This document shows, one piece after another, positions 35,810 through 44,869 of a stretch of 64,000 nucleotides of DNA (positions within the stretch are counted from its first letter, which is position 1; each line of letters begins with the position of its first letter). The notes beneath the pieces were generated by a model. The model did no database searches. It worked only from the letters and a program-made list of their open reading frames with translations, and had not been told where the DNA came from. A program made the position numbers and the translations under genes. The DNA is from Paenibacillus sp. JDR-2 (GTDB lineage Bacteria > Bacillota > Bacilli > Paenibacillales > Paenibacillaceae). The stretch lies in the NCBI RefSeq assembly GCF_000023585.1, contig NC_012914.1, forward strand, positions 5,401,501 to 5,465,500, in the 5' to 3' direction.

Positions 35810-35832
35810 AACGAAATTAATTACTCCTGATT

Positions 35833-38800
35833 CTATTTAAGCAAGCGATAAATTACTTCTGCCGCCTCCGCGCGTGTCATCGATGCTGCCGGGGCAAACC
35901 GGTCACCGCTGCGTCCTTTCAACAGCCCTTGCTCATAAGCCCATTGTACAGAAGGCATAGCCCAATCCGCAATTGACGATTTGTCCAGGAACGGAAGTTC
36001 CGCGTGAGCAATAGAGGAAGCAGACACTCCTTCATGAGAAATTTCATAAGCTTTGGCCAGCATAACGGCCATTTCCTGACGTGTAATCGAGCCGTCTGGT
36101 ACAAACAACTCGGCCGAACGGCCTTTCACAAGACCCGCTTCATAAGCCGCGGATACAGCTTCGGCATACCAGACGCCCGCCGGTACATCGCTGAAGCGCG
36201 TGGCTTGACCGCCGGTTCCGGTAAGCTTTAAGGTCCGAACCAGAATCGCAGTGAACTCGGCACGGCTGATCGCGCGCTCCGGTTCAAAGCTTGCGGCAGC
36301 TGTTCCGTTAATAATCTGCTTCGCCGAAAGGGATTCGATAGCAAGCGCTGCCCAATGCGCGGAAGGCACATCCGTATAGGATTTTTTCACCTCAAGCAAA
36401 CCATAACTGCTGAAATGCGTAACCTCTGCCTGCCATACGCCATTTGCGAATTGCCCGCCAACATAATGGATGAATCCGTCTTCAGCGATATAATAGATGC
36501 CCGTCAATTCCGCGTTCCCGCTTTGCGAAGCCTTCATGCGAAGAGTTAACGGACTGCTGAACTTGGCCAGCTTCTCCACATTGCCGGCCGCATCGGTTAC
36601 CGACAACCCGAAGTTATAAACGGTGGCAAGCGCTCGGACATCCGCGCCGGTGCCGGCAAGCATTTTATCCGCATCCTCCCCTGTAACTGGCACGAGGCTT
36701 AAAGTAATCTTGCTGCCCGCCTCCGTCTTCAGCTTGCCAAGCAGCTCGGTTACGACCGCCGAAGGAATCGTCAGGGACAGGTCTCCGGCAGACAAGGTAA
36801 CAGGCCCTTTCTTTAATTGATCATACAGGCCGGATGGTAAAACGGCCTGCGTTGTTCCCGTCGGCAACTCTACCGTATAACCGCCCTTGCCGTCCGAAGC
36901 CAATTGGGAGGAAGTAACGGTAGCAACGCCGTTCATGTTATTGCTTGATCCCCCGCCGTTGCCGTTATTATCGCCGCCGGAAGGCAGATCTCCTACTCTC
37001 GCCAGCGCAATATCGTCCATGTAGCCCCATGCACCAGCTGGAGCATCCACATCAAAACCAATGGATGCTTTGCCGTCACGAACTGCAATGGTGCTGACCT
37101 TGTAAGAATGCCAATCGTTCCAGCCGGTATTCACAACATCGGTGCTGTACGTCAACCCGCCGGATTTGGCGAACAAGCTTATCTTCTGCTCGTCGTAGAC
37201 GCCGCCGGAAGCCGATGCGCGGAGCTCGTAAATTCCGTTCTCGAGATTCTCGAAAGACTGCGTAACCGTATACTTAAATGCTGTGCCCAGCCAATAATTA
37301 AGCGCGTATTCTCCGGTTTTGGCATTTGCCGCATTATGCTCAACCTTAACCGCACCGGTATCCCCGGTAACCGTCCATGGCACAAGAGCGCCGCTCTCGA
37401 AGCCCGGATTTTGCACGACGTTAACCTCTGCCGCTTCCACCTTCACCAGCTCAAGCTTGTCAAAATACCCCCATGCTCCTGCCGGTCCGTTCACGTGAAT
37501 ACCGACCTTTACCTGGCCGTCCGTAACTTGAATCTCCCCAATCGTGTATGGCTTCCAGACGTTGTATCCGGCATTCGTTACCGGAGTGCTGTACGCCTGG
37601 CCGCTGGTCTCAGCCGTGAGAGAGATGGTCTGGTCCGCATATTCTCCGCCGGAAGCATAACCGCGAAGCTCATACGTTCCGTTCTCAAGCCCCGTTACCG
37701 TCTGCGATACCTGATAGGCAAAGGCCGAGCCCGACCAATAATTCAGAGCGTATTCGCCGGCTTTCGCATTACCCGCGTTATGCTCGATTTTCACCGCTCC
37801 CGTATCCCCGGTAACCGTCCAATCCGCCAGCGTACCGCTCTCAAATCCGCCATTACTCAACAGGTTCGGACTTCCCGTCACTGTCACTTCTACCGAGGTG
37901 CGAAGATTGGTGCCCGCCACATTCCCTTGAACCGTAAACGTTCCCGGCATACTCAACAGCTCCGGGTTATATTCCTCCCATTCAACCGGTGCCGCCGTGA
38001 TGGTCCCTTCGTTATAAAGCACCTTTGTCTCTGCCGGCAGAGACAAGGCATCTCCCGTTGCAATCGTAACAGGTGTCGCCGGATAAACGAGAATCGGATC
38101 TACGCTTGCGATGCTGCCCGGTACATATTGGAATGCGTTAAGAGAGTCAAGCGCATTGCCGCTATAATCAAACATCGCCTGATTTTCCCATGCATTGCCT
38201 TCGCCTTGCTTCCAGCCTACCCCCGGCAGCCAAGTCGGCTCCCAGTAAAATACGCCAAGACCAAGTCCGCCTTGCACATGGGCAACTGTATTCAGCACCG
38301 TCTCGGTGACAAGCTTCTGATTCGCCACGGATGCTTCAAAGCCAACCAGCTTGGTCTCGTTCTCGCCAACCGTATTGGGATGGTCATCGCCATTCTCAAG
38401 CGTATTGGCATACGACGTTTCCGCTACAACAATCGGCTTGCCGTATCTTGCGGCGATATCGTCCATATTGGATTTCAGCTGCTGGAACGTCCCGTGCCAG
38501 AACGGATAATAGGACATGCCGATGACGTCATAATCTACATTTCGCGCTTCCATTGCGTCAAAAAAACTGCGGAACTTGCTGTTATTGCCGCCTTCCGCCA
38601 AATGCAGCATGATTTGCGTCGTTTGACCGTTTGGCGTGGTGTCCCGCACCGCTTTAACGCCTTCGCTGATCAACCCGGCAAGATTATCCATGTTGCTGGT
38701 CGATCCGTCGGGCAGCAGCATGCCGCTGTTAATTTCATTGCCGATCTGCACCATGTCCGGATAAGCATCCGCGTCCGCCAGCTCGCTCATGACATCTGCC

Positions 38801-39267
38801 GTATAATCATAAACAGCTGTCTTCAGATCCGCAAAGCTGAGATCCTTCCATGCCGCCGGCTTCACCTGCTGTCCCGGATCCGCCCAGAAGTCGGAATAAT
38901 GGAAATCAAGAAGCAGCTTCATTCCTGCCGCCTTCACCCGCTCCGCCATGGCTAGCACATGAGCCTTGTCATTGTAGCCATCCGCCTGCACCGGATCATT
39001 CCAGAGGCGTAGACGGACATAATTGACGCCATGATTTTTCATGATGGTCAGCAGATCCTGCTGGATTCCTCCATCATAAAACTTCACATTCTTATCCTCG
39101 AGCGCCTGCAAAGTCGAAATATCGACGCCTTTAATAAACGTATCGGGATCGGACAAATTGTTCTCCGCCGCCTCCGCTTTCTTCACCGGCCCAACGGCCA
39201 GCATCGATGTAAGCGCTAACGTAAATGTGAAAAATAAAAGAATGCTTCTTCTCACCATTCGTTTCAT
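35833..39267 (-). CDS. Secreted, cell-surface GH53 arabinogalactan endo-beta-1,4-galactanase with CBM61-like and SLH modules
   Basis: A 1144-residue modular enzyme. Order: signal peptide (cleavage near AEA-AEN at ~33); GH53 catalytic domain (~45-385) with acid/base Glu178 in QIGNEINSGML and nucleophile Glu283 in VVAETSYANT; a Big_4-like linker (~400-460); two CBM61-like galactan-binding repeats (~470-755, each with NGGFESG/NPGFESG, NYW and GAWGY motifs); a Gly/Asn linker; a beta-rich region; and three SLH repeats at the end. It cuts beta-1,4-galactan while held on the cell wall. GGGAGG precedes the ATG at 39265-39267. A terminator hairpin lies just upstream of that site. Confidence 0.94.
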   Translation of the reverse strand: MKRMVRRSILLFFTFTLALTSMLAVGPVKKAEAAENNLSDPDTFIKGVDISTLQALEDKNVKFYDGGIQQDLLTIMKNHGVNYVRLRLWNDPVQADGYNDKAHVLAMAERVKAAGMKLLLDFHYSDFWADPGQQVKPAAWKDLSFADLKTAVYDYTADVMSELADADAYPDMVQIGNEINSGMLLPDGSTSNMDNLAGLISEGVKAVRDTTPNGQTTQIMLHLAEGGNNSKFRSFFDAMEARNVDYDVIGMSYYPFWHGTFQQLKSNMDDIAARYGKPIVVAETSYANTLENGDDHPNTVGENETKLVGFEASVANQKLVTETVLNTVAHVQGGLGLGVFYWEPTWLPGVGWKQGEGNAWENQAMFDYSGNALDSLNAFQYVPGSIASVDPILVYPATPVTIATGDALSLPAETKVLYNEGTITAAPVEWEEYNPELLSMPGTFTVQGNVAGTNLRTSVEVTVTGSPNLLSNGGFESGTLADWTVTGDTGAVKIEHNAGNAKAGEYALNYWSGSAFAYQVSQTVTGLENGTYELRGYASGGEYADQTISLTAETSGQAYSTPVTNAGYNVWKPYTIGEIQVTDGQVKVGIHVNGPAGAWGYFDKLELVKVEAAEVNVVQNPGFESGALVPWTVTGDTGAVKVEHNAANAKTGEYALNYWLGTAFKYTVTQSFENLENGIYELRASASGGVYDEQKISLFAKSGGLTYSTDVVNTGWNDWHSYKVSTIAVRDGKASIGFDVDAPAGAWGYMDDIALARVGDLPSGGDNNGNGGGSSNNMNGVATVTSSQLASDGKGGYTVELPTGTTQAVLPSGLYDQLKKGPVTLSAGDLSLTIPSAVVTELLGKLKTEAGSKITLSLVPVTGEDADKMLAGTGADVRALATVYNFGLSVTDAAGNVEKLAKFSSPLTLRMKASQSGNAELTGIYYIAEDGFIHYVGGQFANGVWQAEVTHFSSYGLLEVKKSYTDVPSAHWAALAIESLSAKQIINGTAAASFEPERAISRAEFTAILVRTLKLTGTGGQATRFSDVPAGVWYAEAVSAAYEAGLVKGRSAELFVPDGSITRQEMAVMLAKAYEISHEGVSASSIAHAELPFLDKSSIADWAMPSVQWAYEQGLLKGRSGDRFAPAASMTRAEAAEVIYRLLK

Positions 39268-39292
39268 TAATTTTCCTCCCTTTTTGGGTTTT

Positions 39293-39319
39293 AAAAAGGA
39301 GGAGACTTTTGTCTCCTCC
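39293..39319 (-). terminator. Terminator or attenuator directly upstream of the galactanase ribosome site
   Basis: On the minus strand, a perfect nine-base stem GGAGGAGAC-AAAA-GTCTCCTCC is followed by TTTTT and ends about 26 bases before the galactanase ATG. It would stop transcripts from the solute-binding gene, or act as an attenuator in the galactanase leader. Confidence 0.8.
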
Positions 39320-39349
39320 AAAGCTGAGAAAATGGTTCATCAGAGAATA

Positions 39350-39500
39350 GTTGGCGAAAGGAAAAGGGGTGTCCCCTGAGGAGCGTTAGCGTCCGCCTTT
39401 GTCTACAGGAAGTCTCCTTTGGAGAGTAAATTGAAATTTCCTGCAGACAACCGTGGCCGAAGGGGATACCCCGTTCCTGCACGCCCCACCTTTCTCTAAC
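39350..39500. repeat. Long imperfect dyad element C
   Basis: Paired blocks GGGGTGTCCCC / GGGGATACCCC (39366-39376 and 39462-39472 region) and GTCTACAGGAA / TTTCCTGCAGAC enclose a smaller hairpin in the solute-binding-protein/galactanase gap. The segment GAGGAGCGTTAGCGTCCGCC resembles the GAGCGCTAACGC stretch of element A. It may be a degenerate member of the same class. Confidence 0.55.
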
Positions 39501-39538
39501 AAATCCTTTTCCCAAGGCGGAGAGACAATCGTCTCCCC

Positions 39539-41122
39539 TTATTGAGCCGCCAAAAATGCATCGATCTGAGTTTGCAGCTCTTTCTGAACCTTCTCGATAC
39601 CTGCAGCTTTCAACTGCGCGATCAGATCCGCTTGGCCTTTGTCGATGTCCTTGATCAGGCCGTACTCGAGCGGAATCGCGTAACGGAGCATCACGTTGCC
39701 TACGTTAGCTACTTCGTTCTTCACGTTAGCATCGTTGAATACGAAGGTCTCAAGCTTGAAGTGGTAAACCTTCTTCTCCCAATCCGTAGCAATCGCGTCT
39801 GCTTCTGCCGGGTACGAAGCGTCTTTACGATTCAGCGGGGAGTTAGAACCCCAGTTGGAGAAGCCTGTGTAGTTCGGCGTGCCAGGCAAAGCGTTAAACT
39901 TGTCATCGCCCACAGGCTCATAGTTTGTGCCCGCAATGCCGTACATGAACAGGTCATGGATTTCTTTATCGTTCTGCAGCAGGTCAAGCACCATCAGCGA
40001 ACGATCCGCTTTCTTCGATGTCGCATGGATTGCAAAGCCGTTTTGCGTCGAGATTGCCGCGATTTTCTTGCTGTTAGGCGTCAGATCCGCAATGGCCAGC
40101 TCAACATCCGGCTGCTCGCGTTTCAGTTCAGCCAGGTTCATCGCTACCGTACCCAGGTTTTGAGCGTAAGAAGCGGTTTTGCCGGCTTTAATATCCTGCC
40201 ATACGTCGTTTTTGTTGGATACGATGTTTTTGGACCAAGCGCCGTTGTCAGCCAGATCTTTATAATAAGCAAGAAGGGATTTGAATTCCGGCGTGTCGTA
40301 AATGTTGAATACTTTGCCTGTTGCATCGTCCAGCTTGTAAGCAAGCGGCATGCTGTAGTCGACCAGGTTGAAATCATTCGCCTGCTCGAGCAGGATTTGG
40401 TCAAGCTCATGCCATTTCCAGCCGTCGGCGCCTTTGGCGTTAAAGCCGTTGATGCCTTTTTCGTTAGCCGCAATCGCCTTCAGGTAAGCCGCGTAAGTCT
40501 CAGGGCTGTTAACCGGCTCCAGGTTATATTTCTTGCGCAGATCTTCGCGGATCAATACCGCTTTGTCCGTTACTTCCGGATTGTTGTTCGGTACCATGAA
40601 CTGCTTGCCGTTCACCTTCGACTGTTCCCAAGCTACAGCAGGCATAGCCTTCATCGTTTGCGGCATAAACTTGTTCAGCATATCGTCGGTCAGCTCCATG
40701 AAGCCGCCCTTGAGTGCCTGGTCATTGTAGAACGCCCAGTTAGCTGTATAAGCAATATCGAAATCTTCGTTTGCCGCGAATTTTAGCGGGTATTTCTGCG
40801 TCCAGTCCGCCCAGTCGAGGAACTCGGCATCAATGGTTGCGTTAACCTTTTCTTTCAGCTTTTTGTTGATCTCCGCGAATACCGCGTCATAATCAACCGG
40901 TTTGCCGCCAACCATCAGCATTTTGATCTTTAGCTCTTGCGAGGTGTCAACCGCGCCGGCATCAGCCGATGCCGCAGGAGACTGCGATTCCGCAGCAGGC
41001 GACTCTGTCGCTTCCGCATTTTTTCCGCCGTTATTACCATTGTTGCTGCCGCATGCTCCCAGAACCGTAGCAGATAGGGCAAACGTTGCTGCCAGCATCA
41101 TGACCGTTTTTTTGTTTCGCAT
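39539..41122 (-). CDS. Carbohydrate ABC transporter solute-binding lipoprotein, family 1
   Basis: A 527-residue lipoprotein. Signal peptide with lipobox LGAC (Cys24), an acidic Ser/Ala/Glu-rich linker, then LKIKMLMVGGKPVDYD, a form typical of the long solute-binding proteins that work with LplB/YtcP-type permeases in Paenibacillus. It follows the two permease genes and precedes the galactanase, so galacto-oligosaccharide or arabinogalacto-oligosaccharide binding is inferred from context. AGGGGG precedes the ATG. Confidence 0.93.
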   Translation of the reverse strand: MRNKKTVMMLAATFALSATVLGACGSNNGNNGGKNAEATESPAAESQSPAASADAGAVDTSQELKIKMLMVGGKPVDYDAVFAEINKKLKEKVNATIDAEFLDWADWTQKYPLKFAANEDFDIAYTANWAFYNDQALKGGFMELTDDMLNKFMPQTMKAMPAVAWEQSKVNGKQFMVPNNNPEVTDKAVLIREDLRKKYNLEPVNSPETYAAYLKAIAANEKGINGFNAKGADGWKWHELDQILLEQANDFNLVDYSMPLAYKLDDATGKVFNIYDTPEFKSLLAYYKDLADNGAWSKNIVSNKNDVWQDIKAGKTASYAQNLGTVAMNLAELKREQPDVELAIADLTPNSKKIAAISTQNGFAIHATSKKADRSLMVLDLLQNDKEIHDLFMYGIAGTNYEPVGDDKFNALPGTPNYTGFSNWGSNSPLNRKDASYPAEADAIATDWEKKVYHFKLETFVFNDANVKNEVANVGNVMLRYAIPLEYGLIKDIDKGQADLIAQLKAAGIEKVQKELQTQIDAFLAAQ

Positions 41123-41180
41123 GTGTATCCCCCTAAATAATGGTAGTCATCTATGATAACCAGGTCACCCTGAGGTCATC

Positions 41181-42098
41181 CTAACCTTTTACTGCGCCAA
41201 GCGTAAGACCTTGCACGAAATAACGCTGAATGAACGGATAAGCGAGCAGGATTGGCCCGGTTGCGACAATCGTCATCGCCATCTTCAGGCTTTCCGTCGG
41301 GATGTTGGTCGTAACGACAGCTCCCGAGGCAACCATCGCTTTGCGCATGCCATCCATGTTGCCAAGCATTTTGTACAGATAATACTGAAGCGGCATCAGC
41401 TTCTCGTCGCTCACAAATAGAAGCGCGTTGTACCAGTCATTCCAGTAAGCCAAAGCGATGAACAAACCGATGGTGGCAAGTACAGGCTTGGACAGGGGCA
41501 GGATCAGCTGGACGAAAATGCGGAAGTCCCCTGCGCCGTCGATCTTGGCCGATTCGGTAATCGCCTCCGGAATGCTGCTCATGAACGTCTTCATGACGAT
41601 AATATAGAACACGTTCAGCAGCATCGGGAGAATAAGGACGATCAATTTGTCTTTCAGATCCAGATACGTAACGATCAGCATATACCATGGAACAAGACCC
41701 CCGCTGAACAATGTCGTAAAGAAGAAGAAGAAAGCAAACTGGTTGCGCCATCTGAAGTCTTTGCGCTGAAGGACGTAAGCCGTCATCGCGGTTACGAATA
41801 ATCCGACCAGCGTCCCGATTGCCGTCACCGCAATGGTGACCCCATACGCCCGAAGCATCTGCTCCGGATATTTGAACAGCACGCTGTAGGCCTCGGTGGA
41901 CCATACGGCCGGTATGAGCTGATAACCTTTCTCCACAATGGAGCTTTCCTGCGATAATGAGGATGATATAACAAGCAGGAAAGGTATGAAGCAGATGACA
42001 GCCAAGAGCGATATAAAGATGTAACCGATGACTCTTAGCAGAATGATATCCGCCTGATGTTTAACCCCGCTTTTCCCCGTTTGGGCAATTGCACTCAT
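41181..42098 (-). CDS. Carbohydrate ABC transporter permease, YtcP/LplC type
   Basis: A 305-residue inner-membrane permease with six transmembrane helices. The EAA loop that contacts the ATPase is in ESAKIDGAGDFRIFVQLILP. The C-terminus PFIQRYFVQGLTLGAVKG is a hallmark of the YtcP/LplC group. It pairs with the permease encoded just upstream. No ATPase gene is nearby; such systems normally share an MsmX-like ATPase encoded elsewhere. GGAGGG precedes the ATG. Confidence 0.95.
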   Translation of the reverse strand: MSAIAQTGKSGVKHQADIILLRVIGYIFISLLAVICFIPFLLVISSSLSQESSIVEKGYQLIPAVWSTEAYSVLFKYPEQMLRAYGVTIAVTAIGTLVGLFVTAMTAYVLQRKDFRWRNQFAFFFFFTTLFSGGLVPWYMLIVTYLDLKDKLIVLILPMLLNVFYIIVMKTFMSSIPEAITESAKIDGAGDFRIFVQLILPLSKPVLATIGLFIALAYWNDWYNALLFVSDEKLMPLQYYLYKMLGNMDGMRKAMVASGAVVTTNIPTESLKMAMTIVATGPILLAYPFIQRYFVQGLTLGAVKG

Positions 42099-42169
42099 CT
42101 ATAATCCCTCCTAAAAAGAATTGTCACACAAATAGCCTTCTATCTTCTATTTGTGATAATTCTTTGCTT

Positions 42170-42183
42170 CGTAAGCGTTAACT
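42170..42183. promoter_or_regulatory. Weak cre-like site between the permease genes
   Basis: CGTAAGCGTTAACT matches the CcpA consensus core but misses both end bases. It lies at the end of the first permease gene. Weak candidate only. Confidence 0.22.
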
Positions 42184-43104
42184 TTAGAACAAAGCATGAT
42201 CTTTGTCGTATTTGCGTACCGCATAGTTAGCCAGCAAGATCGTTGCAAAGCCAAGCACGGATTGATAGAAGCCTGCAGCAGCCGATAAGCCGATTTCGTT
42301 CGAGGTCGTCAGCGACCGGAAGACGAAGGTATCGATAACATCGGTTGAGGAGAACAAGAGGCCGTTGTTGCCGACCATGTTGTAGAACATCCCGAAATCT
42401 CCTCTGAAAATATTGCCGACGGCGAGCAGGACCAGAATGATCACGGTTGGGAACAGATTCGGCAGCGTAATTCGCCAGATCCGCTGGAACACGTTTGCTC
42501 CGTCAATTTCTGCCGCTTCATACATCTCGTTGTCGATCCCCGTGATGGCCGCCAGATACATGACCGAGCCGTAGCCAAGCGTTTTCCAAGCGGATACGAG
42601 CACGAGAATGACCGGCCAATAAGAAGGCGTGTTGTAAATATCAACCGGCTGCATGCCTACTGCCTTCAGCAGCACGTTCAGCGTACCCACGTCATAGTTG
42701 AACAGGTTGTAAGCAATAGCGCCTACGACAACCCACGAGATAAAGTAAGGCAGGAACAGCATCGTCTGGGTTAACTTGCGGAACCATTTGCCCACCGCTT
42801 CAAACAGGAATATCGCCGCCGCAATCTGCAGCACGTTGTTCACGATGATAAAGGCGATATTATAAAGCGCCGTATTTCTCGTTACCATCCAGGCATTGCC
42901 CGATTCGAAGAAAAAGCGGAAGTTGCTGATTCCGTTCCACGGACTTCCGAATATGCCGCCCGTGTTGTTGTATTGTTTGAATGCAAGCACAATGCCGGCC
43001 ATCGGTACATAAGCGAACAGTATAAAAAAGAATACCGCCGGCGCCAGCATGAGCAGCAGCGTCTTGTTCTGAAGGGCATAACCCCAAAATCCGCGTCGCA
43101 TCAT
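42184..43104 (-). CDS. Carbohydrate ABC transporter permease, LplB/YteP type
   Basis: A 306-residue permease with six transmembrane helices, first gene of the transport operon. The N-terminus (NKTLLLMLAPAVFFFILFAYVP) and the periplasmic loop FKQYNNTGGIFGSPWNG are typical of LplB/YteP proteins. The EAA loop is in YEAAEIDGANVFQRIWRITLP. AGGAGGAG precedes the ATG. The 205-base gap upstream, which contains a terminator for the regulator gene, must hold this operon's promoter. Confidence 0.95.
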   Translation of the reverse strand: MMRRGFWGYALQNKTLLLMLAPAVFFFILFAYVPMAGIVLAFKQYNNTGGIFGSPWNGISNFRFFFESGNAWMVTRNTALYNIAFIIVNNVLQIAAAIFLFEAVGKWFRKLTQTMLFLPYFISWVVVGAIAYNLFNYDVGTLNVLLKAVGMQPVDIYNTPSYWPVILVLVSAWKTLGYGSVMYLAAITGIDNEMYEAAEIDGANVFQRIWRITLPNLFPTVIILVLLAVGNIFRGDFGMFYNMVGNNGLLFSSTDVIDTFVFRSLTTSNEIGLSAAAGFYQSVLGFATILLANYAVRKYDKDHALF

Positions 43105-43245
43105 TCGTTTTTCTCCTCCTGTATAATCTCTCTGTCTTATAGGTTAATTATATAAACCGCGCTGCCCCTCCAAAATTAAGCCAAACTACAAAAAGTAATA
43201 CTTAATCTACGATTTCGGCCAGAAAGTTTAGTTTATACGGATCGG

Positions 43246-43290
43246 AAAAAAACAAAAGCCTGCAGGCTTGGAAAAACAGCCGCAGGCTTA
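43246..43290 (-). terminator. Terminator of the kinase/regulator operon
   Basis: On the minus strand AAGCCTGC pairs with GCAGGCTT and the hairpin is followed by a T-rich stretch. It separates the two-component genes from the transporter operon. Confidence 0.75.
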
Positions 43291-43309
43291 TCAATGAAGG
43301 TCAAACGGG

Positions 43310-44869
43310 CTAGATTTTATGCTTCTTTCGGTATTCGCCCGGTGTCATGCCGGTAAACTGCTTGAACTGCCGGTTGAAATAAATAATATTCTTGTAGCCG
43401 ACCCGCTCCGCTATTTCGTATACCTTCAGACAAGGATCCGCAAGGAGCTCCCGGACACGGTCCATGCGACGTTCATTCAGCCAATCACTGAATAAGGTGC
43501 CGGTCTCTTCCTTGAACAAGGTGCCCAAATAATTAGGAGTAAAATCAAAATGCGCCGCTACTTCCTTCAGCGTAATCTTCTGTTCCAGCCGCTCGTCCAC
43601 AAACGCCATAATGTTGTCGAACAGCTTGCGCTTCTGCTTCTGGCGCTTTACGTACAGCAGCTCCGACAGCTCGAAAAACCTTCTGCGCAGCCAGGACAGG
43701 ATATCGTCTATCGTCTCGAACTGGAATAGAACGGCCGCCTTCTGCGCATCCCATTTCAGCAGCTCGTAAAGATTCTCGTTCCGCTGCAGCAGATCGGCAT
43801 GCAGCTTCGAGGTTACCCGGATAATCAGGTCGTACGCATATTGCTTCTGGGATACGCTTTCGTTCTTGTCGAACAGCTTGAGCAGCCGGTCGTCTATCGA
43901 TACCAAGTCATAATCGAGGATTGCGGCCAGCATCTGCTCCACGTTCTCCTCGACATTCGGCTCCAGCTTGTCCTCTCGTGCCGTACCGGAAATATCCTTG
44001 ATCAGCCGGTTCTTGCCAAGCAGCCATTTCGCGCTAAGGGCCGCCTGCGCCTGCCGGTAAGATACCCGGAGTTCATCCGTATTTCTTGCGGAGCCGCCCG
44101 CTCCTGCCGTAATCGTTACGGGGAAGCTCTGACGGACTTCGCCAACCAGCTCCTCCAGCATGGCGTTAAACCGGTCATCGGAGATCGGCGATAGAATAAC
44201 AATCCGCTGATCAAGGCTGACTAGTACCGTACCTCCGTCATGGTCGCCGACGAACTGCTCGATAAAGGAGGATATGCTGCGGATTTGGCTGCGCCGCTCC
44301 TGCTCGGGAATTTTCCACTCTACGTCATCGATCTCGACAACCGCCGCCGCTGCCCCGTATTGAAGGAGCGAGTTCAGAAACGGAGCGATATGCTCCCGCT
44401 CATGCTCTTCTGCCGTATCGCCCAGCCATTTAAGCATAAGCTCCCTATTAACCAGCGACAAGGCTTCCGTTACGATCGAATGGCGCTTCCGCTCGCTCTC
44501 CACCTGCTTATAGACCGTTTCCAGCATGTCATGCAGCTCCTGGTCTTTGACCGGCTTCAGCAAATAGCCCGAAGCGTTCATCTGAATCGCTTCCTTCGCA
44601 TATTGAAAGTCCTCATGTCCGCTGATAAATACAACCTGCACATGCGGGTTCCGCTCTTTCGCCTTCCGCGCGAACTCCGTTCCCGACATAATGGGCATCC
44701 GAATATCGGACAAAATGACATCAATCCGCTCATTCTCCATCAGCTTCAGAGCTTCAAAACCGCTGCTTGCCGTACCTACCACCTGCAAGGGCAGCGGGCT
44801 GCCCGTTACCCTGCGCCGCATCCATTCCAGATCTACCGCTTCGTCATCTACTAGTAATACTGTAATCAT
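43310..44869 (-). CDS. Response regulator with AraC-type DNA-binding domain, YesN family
   Basis: A 519-residue regulator. The receiver domain (MITVLLVDDEAVDLEWMRR, phosphorylated Asp in VILSDIRMPIMSG) is followed by a ~270-residue middle region and a C-terminal AraC double helix-turn-helix (IAERVGYKNIIYFNRQFK, GMTPGEYRKKH). The ATG overlaps the kinase stop by four bases (ATGA), so the two are coupled. It probably activates the permease-galactanase operon that follows. Confidence 0.94.
   Translation of the reverse strand: MITVLLVDDEAVDLEWMRRRVTGSPLPLQVVGTASSGFEALKLMENERIDVILSDIRMPIMSGTEFARKAKERNPHVQVVFISGHEDFQYAKEAIQMNASGYLLKPVKDQELHDMLETVYKQVESERKRHSIVTEALSLVNRELMLKWLGDTAEEHEREHIAPFLNSLLQYGAAAAVVEIDDVEWKIPEQERRSQIRSISSFIEQFVGDHDGGTVLVSLDQRIVILSPISDDRFNAMLEELVGEVRQSFPVTITAGAGGSARNTDELRVSYRQAQAALSAKWLLGKNRLIKDISGTAREDKLEPNVEENVEQMLAAILDYDLVSIDDRLLKLFDKNESVSQKQYAYDLIIRVTSKLHADLLQRNENLYELLKWDAQKAAVLFQFETIDDILSWLRRRFFELSELLYVKRQKQKRKLFDNIMAFVDERLEQKITLKEVAAHFDFTPNYLGTLFKEETGTLFSDWLNERRMDRVRELLADPCLKVYEIAERVGYKNIIYFNRQFKQFTGMTPGEYRKKHKI

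Noticed and set aside
37108..38955. 615-codon plus-strand open frame
   Set aside because: Antisense to the galactanase gene; basic, Arg/Ile/His-rich translation without domains.
43105..43309. Missing ATPase gene for the sugar transporters
   Set aside because: No ATP-binding cassette motif is present in this gap or elsewhere in either transporter locus; these families normally share an ATPase.
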